This document shows, in pieces, positions 37,816-49,234 of a stretch of DNA of 64,000 nucleotides. The stretch comes from Burkholderia ubonensis subsp. mesacidophila (GTDB lineage Bacteria; Pseudomonadota; Gammaproteobacteria; Burkholderiales; Burkholderiaceae): NCBI RefSeq assembly GCF_002097715.1, contig NZ_CP020737.1, forward strand, positions 2,418,001-2,482,000, written 5' to 3'. The position numbers were made by a program, and so were the translations under genes. Under the pieces are notes generated by a model. It had not been told where the DNA came from and ran no database searches. It worked only from the letters and a program-made list of their open reading frames with translations. How positions within the stretch are numbered: position 1 is the first letter of the stretch; each line of letters begins with the position of its first letter.

Positions 37816-40290
37816 TCACCGGTCCATCCAGTAGCGGCGCTGCGCATCGCGGTGAAGTTCGAGCGCGAACCTTCCGTCCGCCGGCGCGACGTCGAACCGC
37901 ACGGCGCCGTCGCGATCGGTGCGCGGCAACGGGATCCCGCGCGCCGCGAAACGTGCAAGGACGGTCCGGTGCGGATGCCCGAAACGATTGCGATAGCCTA
38001 CAGGAAATACCGCGACGCGCGGCCCGACCGAATCGAGGAAAGGCTCGACCGACGACGTGCGGCTGCCGTGATGCGCGACGATCAGGATCTGTGCGGCAAG
38101 CGCATCGCGATCCGTGTCGACGAGCCGGCGCTCGACGCTCGCTTCAATGTCCCCCGTCAGCAGCGCTGACGTGCCGCCCGCGTCGATGCGCAGCACGCAC
38201 GATTGCGCGTTCGTCGCGCCGCCGCCGGGGCCGCCCTGCGGCCAGAGCATCGTGAACGTCACGCCATCCCAGTGCCAGCGCTGCCCCGCCGCGCACGGCA
38301 CTCGGCTCGCAACGCCAGCCGCCTGCGCGTCGCGCCACAGCCGGTTGCCGGCCGGCATCCCGCCCAGCAGCTGACGCACGTCGACCGCCGCATAGACGGC
38401 GGGTGCGCCGCCGGCGTGATCCGCGTCCGCATGGCTCAACACGAGCGTGTCGAGATCCCGGATCCCACGGGCGCGCAGGAACGGCACGACGATCCGCTCG
38501 CCCGCATGGGTCGACTCCGCCCCCGGCCCGGCGTCGAACAGCAGCGTGCGACGCGCGGTCTCGACCAGTACCGATGCGCCTTGCCCGACGTCGACCACGG
38601 TCAGCCGGAACCCGCCTTCCGGCGGCCGGTCCGGCGCCGGCGCGACGAGCGGCAGCCAGGTGAGCGGCGCCGCCCAGCGCAGCGGCCAGCCGCGCGGCAG
38701 CAACACCCATGCGACGCCCACGCAAGCAAGCGTCAGCACCGGCCAGTCCGGCATCGGCAGCCAGAACACGCTGCGCGGCCAGTCCGCGAGCCGCTCGAGC
38801 GCCGCCATCATCGGATCGAGCGTCGCGCGCGCCAGCCGGAATGCGCCGGCGTCGAGCGGCGCGGGCAGCGCGATGCCCGCGAGCACGATCGGCGTGACGA
38901 CGCTGCTGACCCACGGAATCGCGAATGCGTTCGCGAGCGGCCCCGATACGGAGATCTGCGCGAACCATGCGGCCGTCAGCGGCGCTAGCCCGATCGTGAC
39001 CGCGTATTGCACCCGCGATGCTTCGGCCACGCGGCGGACGGCCCGCCGGCGCCATGCACGCAGCCGCTCGCCGAACCCGGCGCCTTGCGGCTCGGCGCCG
39101 GGCTCTTGCACGGCGCGCCAGCCCGACACGGCCAGCAGGATGACGGCTACCGCGCCGAACGACAGCCCGAAACCGGCCGACAGCACCGCCCACGGATCGG
39201 CGAGCAGCACGGCGCCCAGCGCCGCGCACAGCATCGACGACGCGGGAACGCTGCGCCCCGCCAGATACGCGACGCCGCCCGCCGCGATCATCCACCACGA
39301 CCGCTGCGCCGGCACGTTGAAACCGGCCAGCGCCGCGTAGCCAAGCGCGCCCGTCAGCGCCGCGAGCGCTGCGACCCAGGGGGCCGGCATGACGAGCACG
39401 GCGGCGCGGCCCCGCCAGCAAAGCCGGCGCCACACGGCCGACGCGAGCCAGCCGGCGATCCCGCCGACCAGGCCGACATGCAGGCCCGAGATCGCCACCA
39501 GATGGCTGGTGCCGGTGTTGCGCAACACGCGCCAGTCTTCGTCCCCGATGCCGGACTGATCGCCGATGGCGAGCGCGGCGACGATGCCGCGATGATCCGC
39601 GTGCTGCCCGAGCGTCGCGACGATGCGCGCCCGCAACCGGTCGCGCAGGCGATCGATCGACGCCTGGACGCCGCGCGCCCGCGCATCGAGCAGCACCGCC
39701 CGCTGCGGCGCGCTCACGTAGCCGAGCGCGCGAATCCCCGCGCCGAGCCACGCTGCCTCGCTGTCGCGCACGCCGGGATTCGCTTCGCCATGCGGCCGCT
39801 TCAGCCGCACCGTCAGCCGCCAGCGCTGCGCGGCGCGCAGCTCCGGAGTCGCCGCCGGTTCCGCGCGCGCTCCGTAGGTGCGCCATGACAGTCGAATCAG
39901 CGGCGGGAAACGGGCCAGGCCGGCGTCGTTCGATTCGACGGCGAGCAGGAACCGGGCGCCCGTATCGTCGACGACAGGCAGCCCCTTGATCACCCCCGTG
40001 ACCGTGATGTCGCGCCCTTCCCATTCGGTGGGCAGCTCATCGCGCAGCCGCCACTCCGCTCGCCCCGCCGCGTACCCGAACCCCACGACACAGGCCGCCG
40101 CCGCCCACAACGCCCAGCCGATCGCGGCGGTCGCCCGCGTCCGCGGCCGGCGTCGCGCGCACCCGATGCCGGCCGCCGCGAGCGCCGCCAGCACGGCCGC
40201 GCCGCCCAGCCAGTGCGCAGCGCCCGGCAACGCCGCCTGCCGCTGCAGCACGGCGACGCCGAACGCGAACGCCACCCACCACACGCGCAT
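37816..40290 (-). CDS. comEC: DNA internalization protein ComEC/Rec2
   Basis: 824 residues, full length. The N-terminal DUF4131-type region is followed by the Competence domain, with many membrane segments (ATLGQHADHRGIVAALAIGDQ, TSHLVAISGLHVGL are hallmark sequences). The C-terminal MBL domain has VLSHADADHAGG and VAHHGSRTSS. It carries single-stranded DNA across the inner membrane in transformation. The first stop is TGA; an in-frame continuation of 15 codons leads into the first copy of the 49-bp repeat. Confidence 0.95.
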   Translation of the reverse strand: MRVWWVAFAFGVAVLQRQAALPGAAHWLGGAAVLAALAAAGIGCARRRPRTRATAAIGWALWAAAACVVGFGYAAGRAEWRLRDELPTEWEGRDITVTGVIKGLPVVDDTGARFLLAVESNDAGLARFPPLIRLSWRTYGARAEPAATPELRAAQRWRLTVRLKRPHGEANPGVRDSEAAWLGAGIRALGYVSAPQRAVLLDARARGVQASIDRLRDRLRARIVATLGQHADHRGIVAALAIGDQSGIGDEDWRVLRNTGTSHLVAISGLHVGLVGGIAGWLASAVWRRLCWRGRAAVLVMPAPWVAALAALTGALGYAALAGFNVPAQRSWWMIAAGGVAYLAGRSVPASSMLCAALGAVLLADPWAVLSAGFGLSFGAVAVILLAVSGWRAVQEPGAEPQGAGFGERLRAWRRRAVRRVAEASRVQYAVTIGLAPLTAAWFAQISVSGPLANAFAIPWVSSVVTPIVLAGIALPAPLDAGAFRLARATLDPMMAALERLADWPRSVFWLPMPDWPVLTLACVGVAWVLLPRGWPLRWAAPLTWLPLVAPAPDRPPEGGFRLTVVDVGQGASVLVETARRTLLFDAGPGAESTHAGERIVVPFLRARGIRDLDTLVLSHADADHAGGAPAVYAAVDVRQLLGGMPAGNRLWRDAQAAGVASRVPCAAGQRWHWDGVTFTMLWPQGGPGGGATNAQSCVLRIDAGGTSALLTGDIEASVERRLVDTDRDALAAQILIVAHHGSRTSSVEPFLDSVGPRVAVFPVGYRNRFGHPHRTVLARFAARGIPLPRTDRDGAVRFDVAPADGRFALELHRDAQRRYWMDR

Positions 40291-40347
40291 TCCGCCTCCT
40301 CGCCGACCCGGCGGCGCCGTTGCGAATCAGGCGCCTTCGGGAAACGA

Positions 40348-41136
40348 TTATGCGGACGAAAGCGCGAGCCGGGGCAACGCGGCACGCGCGTTAGCCGAAG
40401 TGCATAGGGCGAGCTCGGCCGCGTCGATGCCGCGCAGTTCGGCGAGCACGTCGCCGATGCGCGGCACCTGGTCCGGCGTGTTGCGGGATTTGTACGCCCA
40501 CTCGGGCGCGATGTCGGGCGCATCCGTTTCGACGACGAGCGCGTCGACCGGCAGCTGCGCCGCCAGCCGGCGGATCTGCAGCGCGCGCGTGAACGTGACG
40601 TTGCCACCGAAGCCGAGATGCAGGCCCTGCGCGAGATACGCTTCGGCCTGCTGGAAACTGCCGTTGAATGCGTGCGCGATGCCGCGCCGCACGCCGAAAC
40701 GGCGCAGCCCCGCGAGCACTCGGTCCTGCGACTTGCGCACGTGGCACAGCACCGGCAGGTCGAACTCGCGCGCGAGCTTCAGCTGGCCCTGGTAGAAGAA
40801 CTGCTGCCGGTCTTCGTCGAGCCCGGGCACGAAGTAGTCGAGGCCGATCTCGCCGATCGCGACGAAGCGCGGATCGTCGAGGCTCGCTTCGATTTCCATG
40901 CGCAGCCGGTCGAGGTCGGCGTCGCGCGCATGCGGCGTATACATCGGATGGATGCCGAGCGCATAGACCGCGCCCGGCGTGCGGTGCGCGAGCTCGCGCA
41001 CCGTCGCGAAGTTGTCGCGCCCGACGCTCGGGATCACGATGCGCGCCACGCCCGCGTCGCGCGCCGCCTGCGCGACCGCGTCGCGGTCGGCATCGAATTC
41101 GGCGGCATCGAGATGGCAATGCGTATCGATCCACAT
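40348..41136 (-). CDS. tatD: TatD-family metal-dependent hydrolase
   Basis: 262 residues. It starts MWIDTHCHLD with the HxH metal pair, then IGEIGLDYF, FYQGQLKLAREFDLPVLCHVR and VVETDAPDIAP. TatD proteins are 3'-5' exonucleases of TIM-barrel type. It is encoded between lolD and comEC. Confidence 0.94.
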   Translation of the reverse strand: MWIDTHCHLDAAEFDADRDAVAQAARDAGVARIVIPSVGRDNFATVRELAHRTPGAVYALGIHPMYTPHARDADLDRLRMEIEASLDDPRFVAIGEIGLDYFVPGLDEDRQQFFYQGQLKLAREFDLPVLCHVRKSQDRVLAGLRRFGVRRGIAHAFNGSFQQAEAYLAQGLHLGFGGNVTFTRALQIRRLAAQLPVDALVVETDAPDIAPEWAYKSRNTPDQVPRIGDVLAELRGIDAAELALCTSANARAALPRLALSSA

Positions 41137-41213
41137 GTCAGCGTTCGCCTGGCCGCTCCCGGCGAACGCGCCGCCCGTCGGGCAGCGGCTCGCGCGAGGC
41201 GCGCGGGTTCATG

Positions 41214-41975
41214 TCAGACCGGCAGGGCCGGCTCTTCGTGCAGCACGCCGTCGCGCAGCCGCATGATGCGGTCGCAGCGCGCGGCAAGATCGGGATCGTG
41301 CGTGACGATCACGAAGCTCGTGTTCAGCGTCTCCGACAGTTCGAGCATCAGGTTGAACACCGTATCGGCGGTCCCGCCGTCGAGGTTGCCGGTCGGCTCG
41401 TCGGCAAGCACGCACGCGGGCTTCGTCACGAGCGCACGCGCGATCGCGACGCGCTGCCGCTCGCCGCCCGACAGCTCGCCCGGACGATGCTTCGCGCGCG
41501 CGCCGAGGCCGACCCGCTCGAGCATCGCCTGCGCCTCGGCGCGCGCGTCCTCGGTCGTCATCCGGCGGATGCGCAGCGGCATCGCGACGTTGTCGAGCGC
41601 GCTGAATTCGGGCAGCAGATGGTGGAACTGGTAGACGAACCCGAGCGCCCGGTTGCGCAGCTCGTTGCGCTCGCGCTCGCCGAGCTGCGTAAACGGCTTG
41701 CCGAGCAGCGACACCTCGCCCGCGCTCGGCTCGTCGAGACCGCCCAGCACGTGCAGCAGCGTGCTCTTGCCGGAGCCCGACGCGCCGACGACCGCGAGCT
41801 TCTCGCCGCGCCGCACCGTCAGCTCGGTATTGTTGAGCACCTGCACGTTGAAGCCGCCCTGCACGAACGCCTTCGTGATGCCGCGCGCCTGAAGCACGTA
41901 ATCCTGCATACCTGCCGAATCCTGGTTGTTGTAGTTGGATCGAGAAGCCGCGACAGCGGCGGCGCGGTCATTCAT
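41214..41975 (-). CDS. lolD: Lipoprotein-releasing ABC transporter ATPase LolD
   Basis: 253 residues from the ATG at 41975, which overlaps the lolC stop by eight bases and follows a GGAGG; an internal ATG at 41909 ([10 protein letters not shown]) would give 231 residues. Walker A is GASGSGKST, the signature LSGGERQR, Walker [10 protein letters not shown], with the His switch VTHD. It powers LolC/E to release outer-membrane lipoproteins from the inner membrane. Confidence 0.94.
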   Translation of the reverse strand: MNDRAAAVAASRSNYNNQDSAGMQDYVLQARGITKAFVQGGFNVQVLNNTELTVRRGEKLAVVGASGSGKSTLLHVLGGLDEPSAGEVSLLGKPFTQLGERERNELRNRALGFVYQFHHLLPEFSALDNVAMPLRIRRMTTEDARAEAQAMLERVGLGARAKHRPGELSGGERQRVAIARALVTKPACVLADEPTGNLDGGTADTVFNLMLELSETLNTSFVIVTHDPDLAARCDRIMRLRDGVLHEEPALPV

Positions 41976-43221
41976 AGCGCAGCGCCTCCGCCGGCTTGAC
42001 CTTCGCGCCGCGCCAGCTCGGGTAGAGCGTCGCGACCGCCGACAGCGCGAACGCGATCACGCCGATCCGGATCACGTCGCTCACGACGAGCTCGGACGGC
42101 AGCTCGCTGATGAAGTACACCGACGACGGCAGGAACTGCACGCCGAGCGCATGCTCGATCATCGGGATCAGCCACGGGATGCTCCACGCGATCAGGCAGC
42201 CGAGCGCAATGCCCATTGCGGTGCCGGAGAAGCCGATCGTCACGCCCTGCACGACAAAGATCTTCATGATCGAGCCCGGCTGCGCGCCGAGCGTGCGCAG
42301 GATCGCGATGTCGGCCTGCTTGTTGGTCACCGTCATCACGAGCGACGACACGAGGTTGAACGCGGCCACCGCGATGATCAGCGTCAGGATGATGAACATC
42401 ATCCGCTTCTCGATCTTCACCGCCGAGAACCAGGTCTTGTTCTGCTGGGTCCAGTCGCGGATGTACAGGCTGCCGGACAGCGAATGCGACAGCTCGACCG
42501 CCACGTCCGGCGCCTTCTGCATGTCCTTCACCCGCAGCCGCACGCCGGTCGGCGCGCTCAGGCGGAACAGCGCCTCGGCGTCGCGGATGTCGATCATCGC
42601 GAGCGTGCTGTCGTATTCGTAGTGCCCCGACTCGAACACGCCGACGACCGTGAACTGCTTCAGCCGCGGCAGCATCCCGGCCGGCGTGATCGTACCCTCG
42701 GGCGCGACCAGCGTGACCTTGTCGCCGACCGTCACGCCGAGATTGCCGGCCAGCGCGTCGCCGAGCACGATGCCGAACTGGCCGGGCACGAGCGCACCGA
42801 GCTGGCCGGCCTTCATGTCCTTGCCGATCTCCGACACCTGCGGCTCGAGCGACGGCTCGATGCCGCGCAGCATCACGCCGCTCACCGCATCCTGGCGCGT
42901 GAGCAGCGCCTGCGCCTCCACGTACGGCGCCGCGCCGGTCACCGACGGGTTGCGGCGCGCCTCCTGCGCGGTCAGCTGCCAGTCGGGCATCTGGCCCGTC
43001 GGCGAGAACACTTCGACGTGCGCGAGCACGGACAGCATCCGGTCGCGCACCTCCTTCTGGAAGCCGTTCATCACCGACAGCACGACGATCAGCGCCGCGA
43101 CGCCGAGCGCGATGCCGAGCATCGACACGAGCGCGATGAAGGAAATGAAGCCGTTGCCGGTCGTGCGTTTGCCGGCGCGCGTGTAGCGCCAGCCGATCTG
43201 CCATTCGTACGGAAGTTTCAA
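41968..43221 (-). CDS. lolC: Lipoprotein-releasing system transmembrane protein LolC/E
   Basis: 417 residues using a TTG start at 43221, supported by AAAGGA six bases upstream and by the family N-terminus ([15 protein letters not shown]). There are four membrane segments, one near residue 30 ([27 protein letters not shown]) and three at the C-terminus, around a large periplasmic domain. It is a single LolC/E-type (LolF-like) gene paired with lolD; no second paralog follows. Confidence 0.93.
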   Translation of the reverse strand: MKLPYEWQIGWRYTRAGKRTTGNGFISFIALVSMLGIALGVAALIVVLSVMNGFQKEVRDRMLSVLAHVEVFSPTGQMPDWQLTAQEARRNPSVTGAAPYVEAQALLTRQDAVSGVMLRGIEPSLEPQVSEIGKDMKAGQLGALVPGQFGIVLGDALAGNLGVTVGDKVTLVAPEGTITPAGMLPRLKQFTVVGVFESGHYEYDSTLAMIDIRDAEALFRLSAPTGVRLRVKDMQKAPDVAVELSHSLSGSLYIRDWTQQNKTWFSAVKIEKRMMFIILTLIIAVAAFNLVSSLVMTVTNKQADIAILRTLGAQPGSIMKIFVVQGVTIGFSGTAMGIALGCLIAWSIPWLIPMIEHALGVQFLPSSVYFISELPSELVVSDVIRIGVIAFALSAVATLYPSWRGAKVKPAEALRYE

Positions 43222-43370
43222 GCGAATCCTTTCTGCTGGTTGCGGCATGGGTGGCGGCCCGCGAGTCCGGTCGCCGCCCGCCCGGACGGGGACAAAACCG
43301 GCCGCCGGGCGCGAGCCGGCCGTCGGCCCGCCCGAACACGCGCGCAGTTTGCCATACAATGCGCACCATC

Positions 43371-44435
43371 ATGCACGACCGACGCCTCCATTTTCTCGTT
43401 CCGTTCGCGCTGCCGTCGGCGGCCGATGCGGCCTCGTCCCTGCACACGCTGGACAGTCCCGCGCTCGAAAAGTTGCTGTCGCGCGCGAGCCTCGTCGAGC
43501 GCGTGGCCGGCGAGGACTTCCAGCGCACGCTGCCGCACGAGCGCTGGCTCGCCCGCCAGTTCGGCGCGGCCCAGGGCAATGCCGCCGACGAGGCGCCGCT
43601 CGCGCCCTACATGCTGCTCGCCGACGGCGGCGACCCGGGCGACCAAGCCTGGGCCTGCGTCGAACCCGTACACGTCGAGATCGCGCACGACCATCTCGTG
43701 CTCGTCGACCCGGCCGCGCTCGAGCTGGAAGACGGCGAGGCGGCCGCGCTGCTCGCGGTCGCGCGCCCGCTGATCGAGGAGCTCGGGGTCCGGCTCGAAG
43801 CGCCCCGCCCACACCGCTGGTACCTGTCGAGCGAACAGTTCCACCACCTGGCCGGCGCCGCGCCGCTGCGCGCGAGCGGCCGCAACATCGAGATCTGGCT
43901 GCCGCACGAGGCGCACACCGGCGAACGCTCGCGGACCTGGATGAAGCTGCAGAACGAAGTGCAGATGGCCTGGTTCCAGCATCCGGTCAACGAAGCGCGC
44001 GAGGCGCGCGGCCTGCCCGCCGTGAATTCGATCTGGTTCCACGCGCAGGGCGCGCTGAAGCCCGTCGGCCGGCCGTTCGCACGGGTGCTGTCCACCGCGC
44101 CCGCGGCGCTCGGCCTCGCGCGCGCGGCCCGGGTCGACGCCGGCGCACCGCCCGCCACGTTCGACAAGCTCGCCGCCGCCGACGGCGCGACGCTCGTCGA
44201 GCTGTCGGCGCTCACGACCCCATTCATCGAACAGGACTGGGCGCGCTGGCACGACGCGCTCGGCGCGATGGAACACGACTGGTTCGCGCCCGCCCTCGCC
44301 GCGCTGCAGCGCGGCGAACTGGCGCGCGTCGACGTCACGCTGTGCGGCGACACCAGTTCGGCCACCCTGCGCGCGACGCGCGGCGACCTGCGCAAGTTCT
44401 GGCGCCGTCGCGCGCTCGCGTCCCTGTTTGAATAA
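43371..44435 (+). CDS. Conserved protein of unknown function, related to cofactor-independent phosphoglycerate mutase annotations
   Basis: 354 residues from the ATG at 43371; an ATG at 43359 is the alternative. It begins HDRRLHFLVPFALPS and has long alanine/leucine-rich stretches, HRWYLS, WLPHEAH and NSIWFHAQGAL. I recall such betaproteobacterial proteins being labelled as phosphoglycerate-mutase-like, but I cannot see that active site, so I leave the function open. It precedes recJ by nine bases and is probably co-transcribed with it. Confidence 0.7.
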   Translation: MHDRRLHFLVPFALPSAADAASSLHTLDSPALEKLLSRASLVERVAGEDFQRTLPHERWLARQFGAAQGNAADEAPLAPYMLLADGGDPGDQAWACVEPVHVEIAHDHLVLVDPAALELEDGEAAALLAVARPLIEELGVRLEAPRPHRWYLSSEQFHHLAGAAPLRASGRNIEIWLPHEAHTGERSRTWMKLQNEVQMAWFQHPVNEAREARGLPAVNSIWFHAQGALKPVGRPFARVLSTAPAALGLARAARVDAGAPPATFDKLAAADGATLVELSALTTPFIEQDWARWHDALGAMEHDWFAPALAALQRGELARVDVTLCGDTSSATLRATRGDLRKFWRRRALASLFE

Positions 44436-44444
44436 AGCCACCTC

Positions 44445-46142
44445 ATGACCCGCATCGTTACCCGCCCCGTCGCGCCCGCCGACGCCGAAGCGCTCGCGCG
44501 CCACGGCCTGCACCCGGTGCTCGCGCGCCTGTACGCCTCGCGCGGCGTGCAATCCCCGTCCGACATCGAGACCGCGCTCGCGCGCCTCGTCCCGCCCACC
44601 GAACTGAAAGGCTGCGCCGACGCGGCCGCACTGCTCGCCGACGCGATCGCCGACCGGCGGCGCCTGCTCGTCGTCGCCGACTACGACTGCGACGGCGCGA
44701 CCGCCTGCGCGGTCGCCGTGCGCGGGCTGCGGATGTTCGGCGCGCAGATCGACTATCTGGTGCCGAACCGCTTCGAGTACGGCTACGGCCTCACGCCCGA
44801 GATCGTCGAGCTGGCGGTCGCGCGCAAGCCGGACCTGCTGATCACCGTCGACAACGGCATCGCGAGCGTCGCGGGCGTCGAAGCCGCGAACGCGCGCGGG
44901 ATCGACGTGCTGGTCACCGACCACCACCTGCCCGGCGACGCGCTGCCCGCCGCGCGCGCGATCGTCAACCCGAACCAGCCGGGCTGCGCGTTCCCGAGCA
45001 AGCACATCGCCGGCGTCGGCGTGATGTTCTACGTGCTGCTCGCGCTGCGCGCCGAGTTGCGCCGCCGCGGCGCGTTCGCCAGCAAGGAGGCCGAGCCGCG
45101 CCTCGACGGCCTGCTCGACCTCGTCGCGCTCGGCACCGTCGCCGACGTCGTGCGGCTCGACGGCAACAACCGCGTGCTGGTCGCGCAGGGGCTGCAGCGG
45201 ATCCGCAACGGCCGGATGCAGCCGGGCGTCGCCGCGCTGTTCCGCGCTGCCGCCCGCGAAGCCCGCACCGCGTCGGGCTTCGACCTCGGCTTCGGCCTCG
45301 GCCCGCGGCTGAACGCCGCCGGGCGGCTGTCCGACATGTCGCTCGGGATCGAGTGCCTGATCACCGACGACGTCGGCCGCGCGTGGGAGCTCGCGCAGCA
45401 GCTCGACACGATGAACCGCGAACGCCGCGAAATCGAGGCCGGGATGCAGCAGCAGGCGCTCGCCGATCTCGCGCACGTCGATCCGGCCGACGCGTGCACG
45501 ATCACCCTCTTCAATCCCGAATGGCACCAGGGCGTGATCGGCATCGTCGCCGGCCGCCTGAAGGAAAAATTCCACCGGCCGTCGTTCACGTTCGCGCACG
45601 CCGACGAGCAAGGCGCGCGCGTGAAGGGCTCCGGGCGATCGATCCCCGGTTTCCACCTGCGCGACGCGCTCGACCTCGTGTCGAAGCGCGAACCGGATCT
45701 GCTCGTCGCGTTCGGCGGCCACGCGATGGCGGCCGGCGTCACGCTCGACACCGCGAACGTGCCGCGCTTCGCGGCCGCGTTCGAGGCGGTCGCACGCGAA
45801 TGGCTGTCGGACGACGCGCTCGCCCGCGTGATCGAGACCGACGGCGAGCTCGAGGACGCGTACTTCACGCCGCAGTTCGTCGGGCTGCTCGACGAGGCGG
45901 TCTGGGGCCAGGGCTTTCCGGCCCCGCTGTTCTCCGGCGAATTCGACGTCGTGTCGCAGTCCCTCGTGAAGGAGAAGCACCTGAAGCTGCAGCTCGCGCG
46001 CGGCCGCCAGCGCTTCAATGCGATCTGGTTCAACCACACGGAACCGCTGCCGGCGAGTGCGCTCATCGCGTACCGCCTCGTCGCCGACACCTGGAACGGC
46101 GTCACGCGCGTGCAGCTGATCGTCGAGCACGCGGGCGCCTGA
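44445..46142 (+). CDS. recJ: Single-stranded DNA exonuclease RecJ
   Basis: 565 residues. DHH motifs are clear: [50 protein letters not shown] and the DHHA1-domain [12 protein letters not shown] ... [11 protein letters not shown]. It degrades single-stranded DNA 5'-3' in recombination and repair. It starts nine bases after the previous gene. Confidence 0.96.
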   Translation: MTRIVTRPVAPADAEALARHGLHPVLARLYASRGVQSPSDIETALARLVPPTELKGCADAAALLADAIADRRRLLVVADYDCDGATACAVAVRGLRMFGAQIDYLVPNRFEYGYGLTPEIVELAVARKPDLLITVDNGIASVAGVEAANARGIDVLVTDHHLPGDALPAARAIVNPNQPGCAFPSKHIAGVGVMFYVLLALRAELRRRGAFASKEAEPRLDGLLDLVALGTVADVVRLDGNNRVLVAQGLQRIRNGRMQPGVAALFRAAAREARTASGFDLGFGLGPRLNAAGRLSDMSLGIECLITDDVGRAWELAQQLDTMNRERREIEAGMQQQALADLAHVDPADACTITLFNPEWHQGVIGIVAGRLKEKFHRPSFTFAHADEQGARVKGSGRSIPGFHLRDALDLVSKREPDLLVAFGGHAMAAGVTLDTANVPRFAAAFEAVAREWLSDDALARVIETDGELEDAYFTPQFVGLLDEAVWGQGFPAPLFSGEFDVVSQSLVKEKHLKLQLARGRQRFNAIWFNHTEPLPASALIAYRLVADTWNGVTRVQLIVEHAGA

Positions 46143-46232
46143 GCGCGCCCTACCCCCGCGCCGCCTCGCCCGACGAGGCGCGGACGAGCGTGCGCGCCCT
46201 GCCGGCGTCACCGGGAGGCCGCCTCGATCGGC

Positions 46233-46238
46233 TATAAT
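46233..46238 (+). promoter_or_regulatory. -10 element upstream of prfB
   Basis: A perfect TATAAT lies 37 bases before the prfB start in the short gap after recJ. No good -35 is visible at 17 bases. A short T-run follows it. Confidence 0.55.
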
Positions 46239-46274
46239 TCCGCTTTTTTACGAAGCACGAAAAGCGAAACGATC

Positions 46275-47379
46275 ATGGAAGCGGAACGTCTCAACGCGAT
46301 CGAAAGCTCCCTGCTCGACCTGCGCAACCGCGCGGGCGAGCTTCGGGGGTATCTTTGACTACGACGCCAAAGCTGCGCGTCTGACCGAAGTCAACAAGGA
46401 ACTCGAAGACCCGAACGTCTGGAACGATTCGAAGAACGCCCAGGCGCTCGGCCGCGAAAAGAAGCTGCTCGAAGGCGTCGTCACGACGCTGACGGCGCTC
46501 GATAGCGACCTGCGCGATGCGCTCGACCTGTTCGAGATGGCTCGCGAGGAAGACGACGAAGACACCCTCGTCGCGTCGGAAGAGGATGCCGCGAAGCTCG
46601 AAGCGCGCGTCGGCGACATCGAGTTCCGCCGGATGTTCTCGAACCCGGCCGACCCGAACAACTGCTTCATCGACATCCAGGCCGGCGCCGGCGGCACCGA
46701 GGCGTGCGACTGGGCGTCGATGCTGCTGCGCCAGTACCTGCGCTACTGCGAGCGCAAGGGCTTCAAGGCCGAGGTGCTGGAAGAGTCCGACGGCGACGTC
46801 GCCGGCATCAAGAACGCGACGGTCAAGGTCTCGGGCGAATACGCATACGGCTTCCTGCGCACCGAAACCGGCATCCACCGCCTCGTGCGCAAGTCGCCGT
46901 TCGACTCGTCGGGCGGCCGCCACACGTCGTTCTCGTCGGTGTTCGTGTATCCGGAAATCGACGACTCGATCGAGGTCGAGGTCAATCCGGCCGACCTGCG
47001 CATCGACACGTACCGCGCATCGGGCGCGGGCGGCCAGCACATCAACAAGACCGACTCGGCGGTGCGGATCACGCACATGCCGACCGGCATCGTCGTGCAG
47101 TGCCAGAACGACCGCTCGCAGCACCGCAACCGCGCGGAAGCGATGGCGATGCTGAAGTCGCGCCTGTACGAAGCCGAGATGCGCAAGCGCCAGGCCGAGC
47201 AGGACAAGCTCGAATCGAGCAAGACCGACGTGGGCTGGGGTCACCAGATCCGCTCGTACGTGCTCGACCAGAGCCGCGTGAAGGACCTGCGCACGAACGT
47301 CGAAATGAGCAACACGAAAGCGGTGCTCGACGGCGATCTCGACGACTTCATCAGCGCGAGCCTCAAACAGGGCGTGTAA
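46275..47379 (+). CDS. prfB: Peptide chain release factor 2, programmed +1 frameshift
   Basis: The product is about 367 residues when the frameshift is used. The first 27 codons from the ATG at 46275 end in CTT-TGA. Shifting by one base after CTT allows GAC to be read, and the protein continues to 47379. The GGxxD motif of the tRNA-like tip is [17 protein letters not shown], with [10 protein letters not shown] as the RF2 stop-recognition region. RF2 ends translation at UGA and UAA. The frame after the site has no other start with a good signal, supporting a single gene. Confidence 0.96.
46343..46359 (+). promoter_or_regulatory. RF2 autoregulatory +1 frameshift site
   Basis: A Shine-Dalgarno-like GGGGG precedes TATCTTTGAC; CTT at 46353-46355 is followed by an in-frame TGA (46356-46358) and then C. 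This is the classic RF2 recoding signal, in which slow UGA termination promotes the shift, making RF2 level self-controlled. Confidence 0.95.
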
Positions 47380-47452
47380 GCGCCGCGGCGCGGCTTGGCC
47401 GCGCCGCCCTCCCCCGTTTGCGTTGCCGCACCCACCCCGAATTCCGACCATC

Positions 47453-48979
47453 ATGACCGAACCGACCCAAACGCAGCCCGCCGTCGCGGCGGACGAAAAC
47501 CAGATCATCGCCGAGCGCCGCGAGAAGCTGCGCGCATTGCGCGAGCAAGGCGTCGCCTACCCGAACGATTTCCAGCCGACGCATCACGCGGCCGAACTGC
47601 AGGCGAAATTCGCCGATTCGGACAAGGCAGCGCTGGAAGCGAACCCGTTCGAGGTCGCGATCGCCGGCCGCATGATGCTCAAGCGCGTGATGGGCAAGGC
47701 GAGCTTCGCGACGGTGCAGGACGGTTCGGGCCAGATCCAGTTCTTCGTGACGCCGAACGACGTCGGCGCGGAAACGTACGACGCATTCAAGAAGTGGGAC
47801 CTCGGCGACATCGTCGCCGCGCGCGGCGTGCTGTTCCGCACCAACAAGGGCGAGCTGTCGGTCCAGTGCAAGGAACTGCGCCTGCTGTCGAAGGCGCTGC
47901 GCCCGCTGCCGGACAAGTTCCACGGCCTCGCCGACCAGGAAATGCGCTACCGCCAGCGATACGTCGACCTGATCGTCACGCCGGAAACGCGCGACACGTT
48001 CCGCGCGCGCACCAAGACGATCGCGTCGATCCGCAAGTTCATGGACACGGCCGACTTCATGGAAGTCGAGACGCCGATGCTGCACCCGATCCCGGGCGGC
48101 GCGGCCGCGAAGCCGTTCGTCACGCATCACAACGCGCTCGACATGCAGATGTTCCTGCGCATCGCGCCGGAGCTGTACCTGAAGCGGCTGATCGTCGGCG
48201 GCTTCGAGCGCGTGTTCGAAATCAACCGGAATTTCCGTAACGAGGGCGTGTCGCCGCGTCACAATCCGGAATTCACGATGATGGAGTTCTACGCCGCGTA
48301 CACCGACTACCGCTGGCTGATGGACTTCACCGAGCAGCTGATCCGCCAGGCGGCGATCGATGCGCTCGGCACCGCGACGATCCAGTACCAGGGCCGCGAG
48401 CTCGACCTCGCGAAGCCGTTCCACCGCCTGACGATCACGCAGGCGATCCAGAAGTATGCGCCGCAGTACACCGATGGACAGCTGTCGGACGACGCGTTCC
48501 TGCGCAATGAACTGACGAGCTTCGGCGTCGACGTCAGGCAGCCGGCATTCCTGAACGCGGGCATCGGCGCGCTGCAGCTCGCACTGTTCGAGGAAACCGC
48601 CGAAGCGCAGCTGTGGGAACCGACGTACATCATCGACTACCCGATCGAGGTGTCGCCGCTTGCACGCGCGTCGGACACGGTGCCGGGCATCACCGAGCGC
48701 TTCGAGCTGTTCATGACCGGCCGCGAAATCGCGAACGGCTTCTCGGAGCTGAACGATCCGGAAGACCAGGCCGCCCGCTTCAAGAAGCAGGTCGAGCAGA
48801 AGGATGCCGGCGACGAGGAAGCGATGTTCTTCGACGCCGACTACATTCGCGCGCTCGAACACGGGATGCCTCCGACGGGCGGCTGCGGGATCGGCATCGA
48901 CCGTCTCGTGATGCTGCTGACCGACAGCCCGACGATCCGCGACGTGCTGCTGTTCCCCCACCTGCGCCGCGAAGACTGA
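47453..48979 (+). CDS. lysS: Lysyl-tRNA synthetase (class II)
   Basis: 508 residues from the ATG at 47453. The N-terminal OB-fold covers about residues 60-150 ([18 protein letters not shown]). Class II motifs follow: [16 protein letters not shown] (motif 1), [26 protein letters not shown] (motif 2) and [15 protein letters not shown] (motif 3). It charges tRNA-Lys. It follows prfB by 73 bases, the common prfB-lysS order. Confidence 0.97.
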   Translation: MTEPTQTQPAVAADENQIIAERREKLRALREQGVAYPNDFQPTHHAAELQAKFADSDKAALEANPFEVAIAGRMMLKRVMGKASFATVQDGSGQIQFFVTPNDVGAETYDAFKKWDLGDIVAARGVLFRTNKGELSVQCKELRLLSKALRPLPDKFHGLADQEMRYRQRYVDLIVTPETRDTFRARTKTIASIRKFMDTADFMEVETPMLHPIPGGAAAKPFVTHHNALDMQMFLRIAPELYLKRLIVGGFERVFEINRNFRNEGVSPRHNPEFTMMEFYAAYTDYRWLMDFTEQLIRQAAIDALGTATIQYQGRELDLAKPFHRLTITQAIQKYAPQYTDGQLSDDAFLRNELTSFGVDVRQPAFLNAGIGALQLALFEETAEAQLWEPTYIIDYPIEVSPLARASDTVPGITERFELFMTGREIANGFSELNDPEDQAARFKKQVEQKDAGDEEAMFFDADYIRALEHGMPPTGGCGIGIDRLVMLLTDSPTIRDVLLFPHLRRED

Positions 48980-49234
48980 CCCGCTTCACCTGCGCGCCCT
49001 GCGGCGCGCAGGCGACAGCTTTGTAACCGCGCGTAAATCCCGCCTGCCGGCGTCCGCCGGCAATCGACCCCTCCCCGTTTTACTTCCTTGTCGCGACGGC
49101 TTTTGGCCGGTTTAGTGCACGCTCGTTCGCAAACTTCAGCAGCGAATCGTTACAACTTGATACGGCGGCTGTCCTGTGCTTGGACGACACTCCTTTTGCA
49201 AAACAACGCACGACTGCGTGCGAGGAGAGCAAAA

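Noticed and set aside
37719..37958. 79-residue open frame ending in the second repeat copy
   Set aside because: Overlaps the comEC 3' end in another frame and looks like a shadow; only the last codons (WDLTKR) belong to the repeat, so I report the repeat instead.
46275..46536. prfB 5' end as a separate truncated gene or frameshift error
   Set aside because: The CTT-TGA-C site with an upstream GGGGG is the normal RF2 programmed frameshift.
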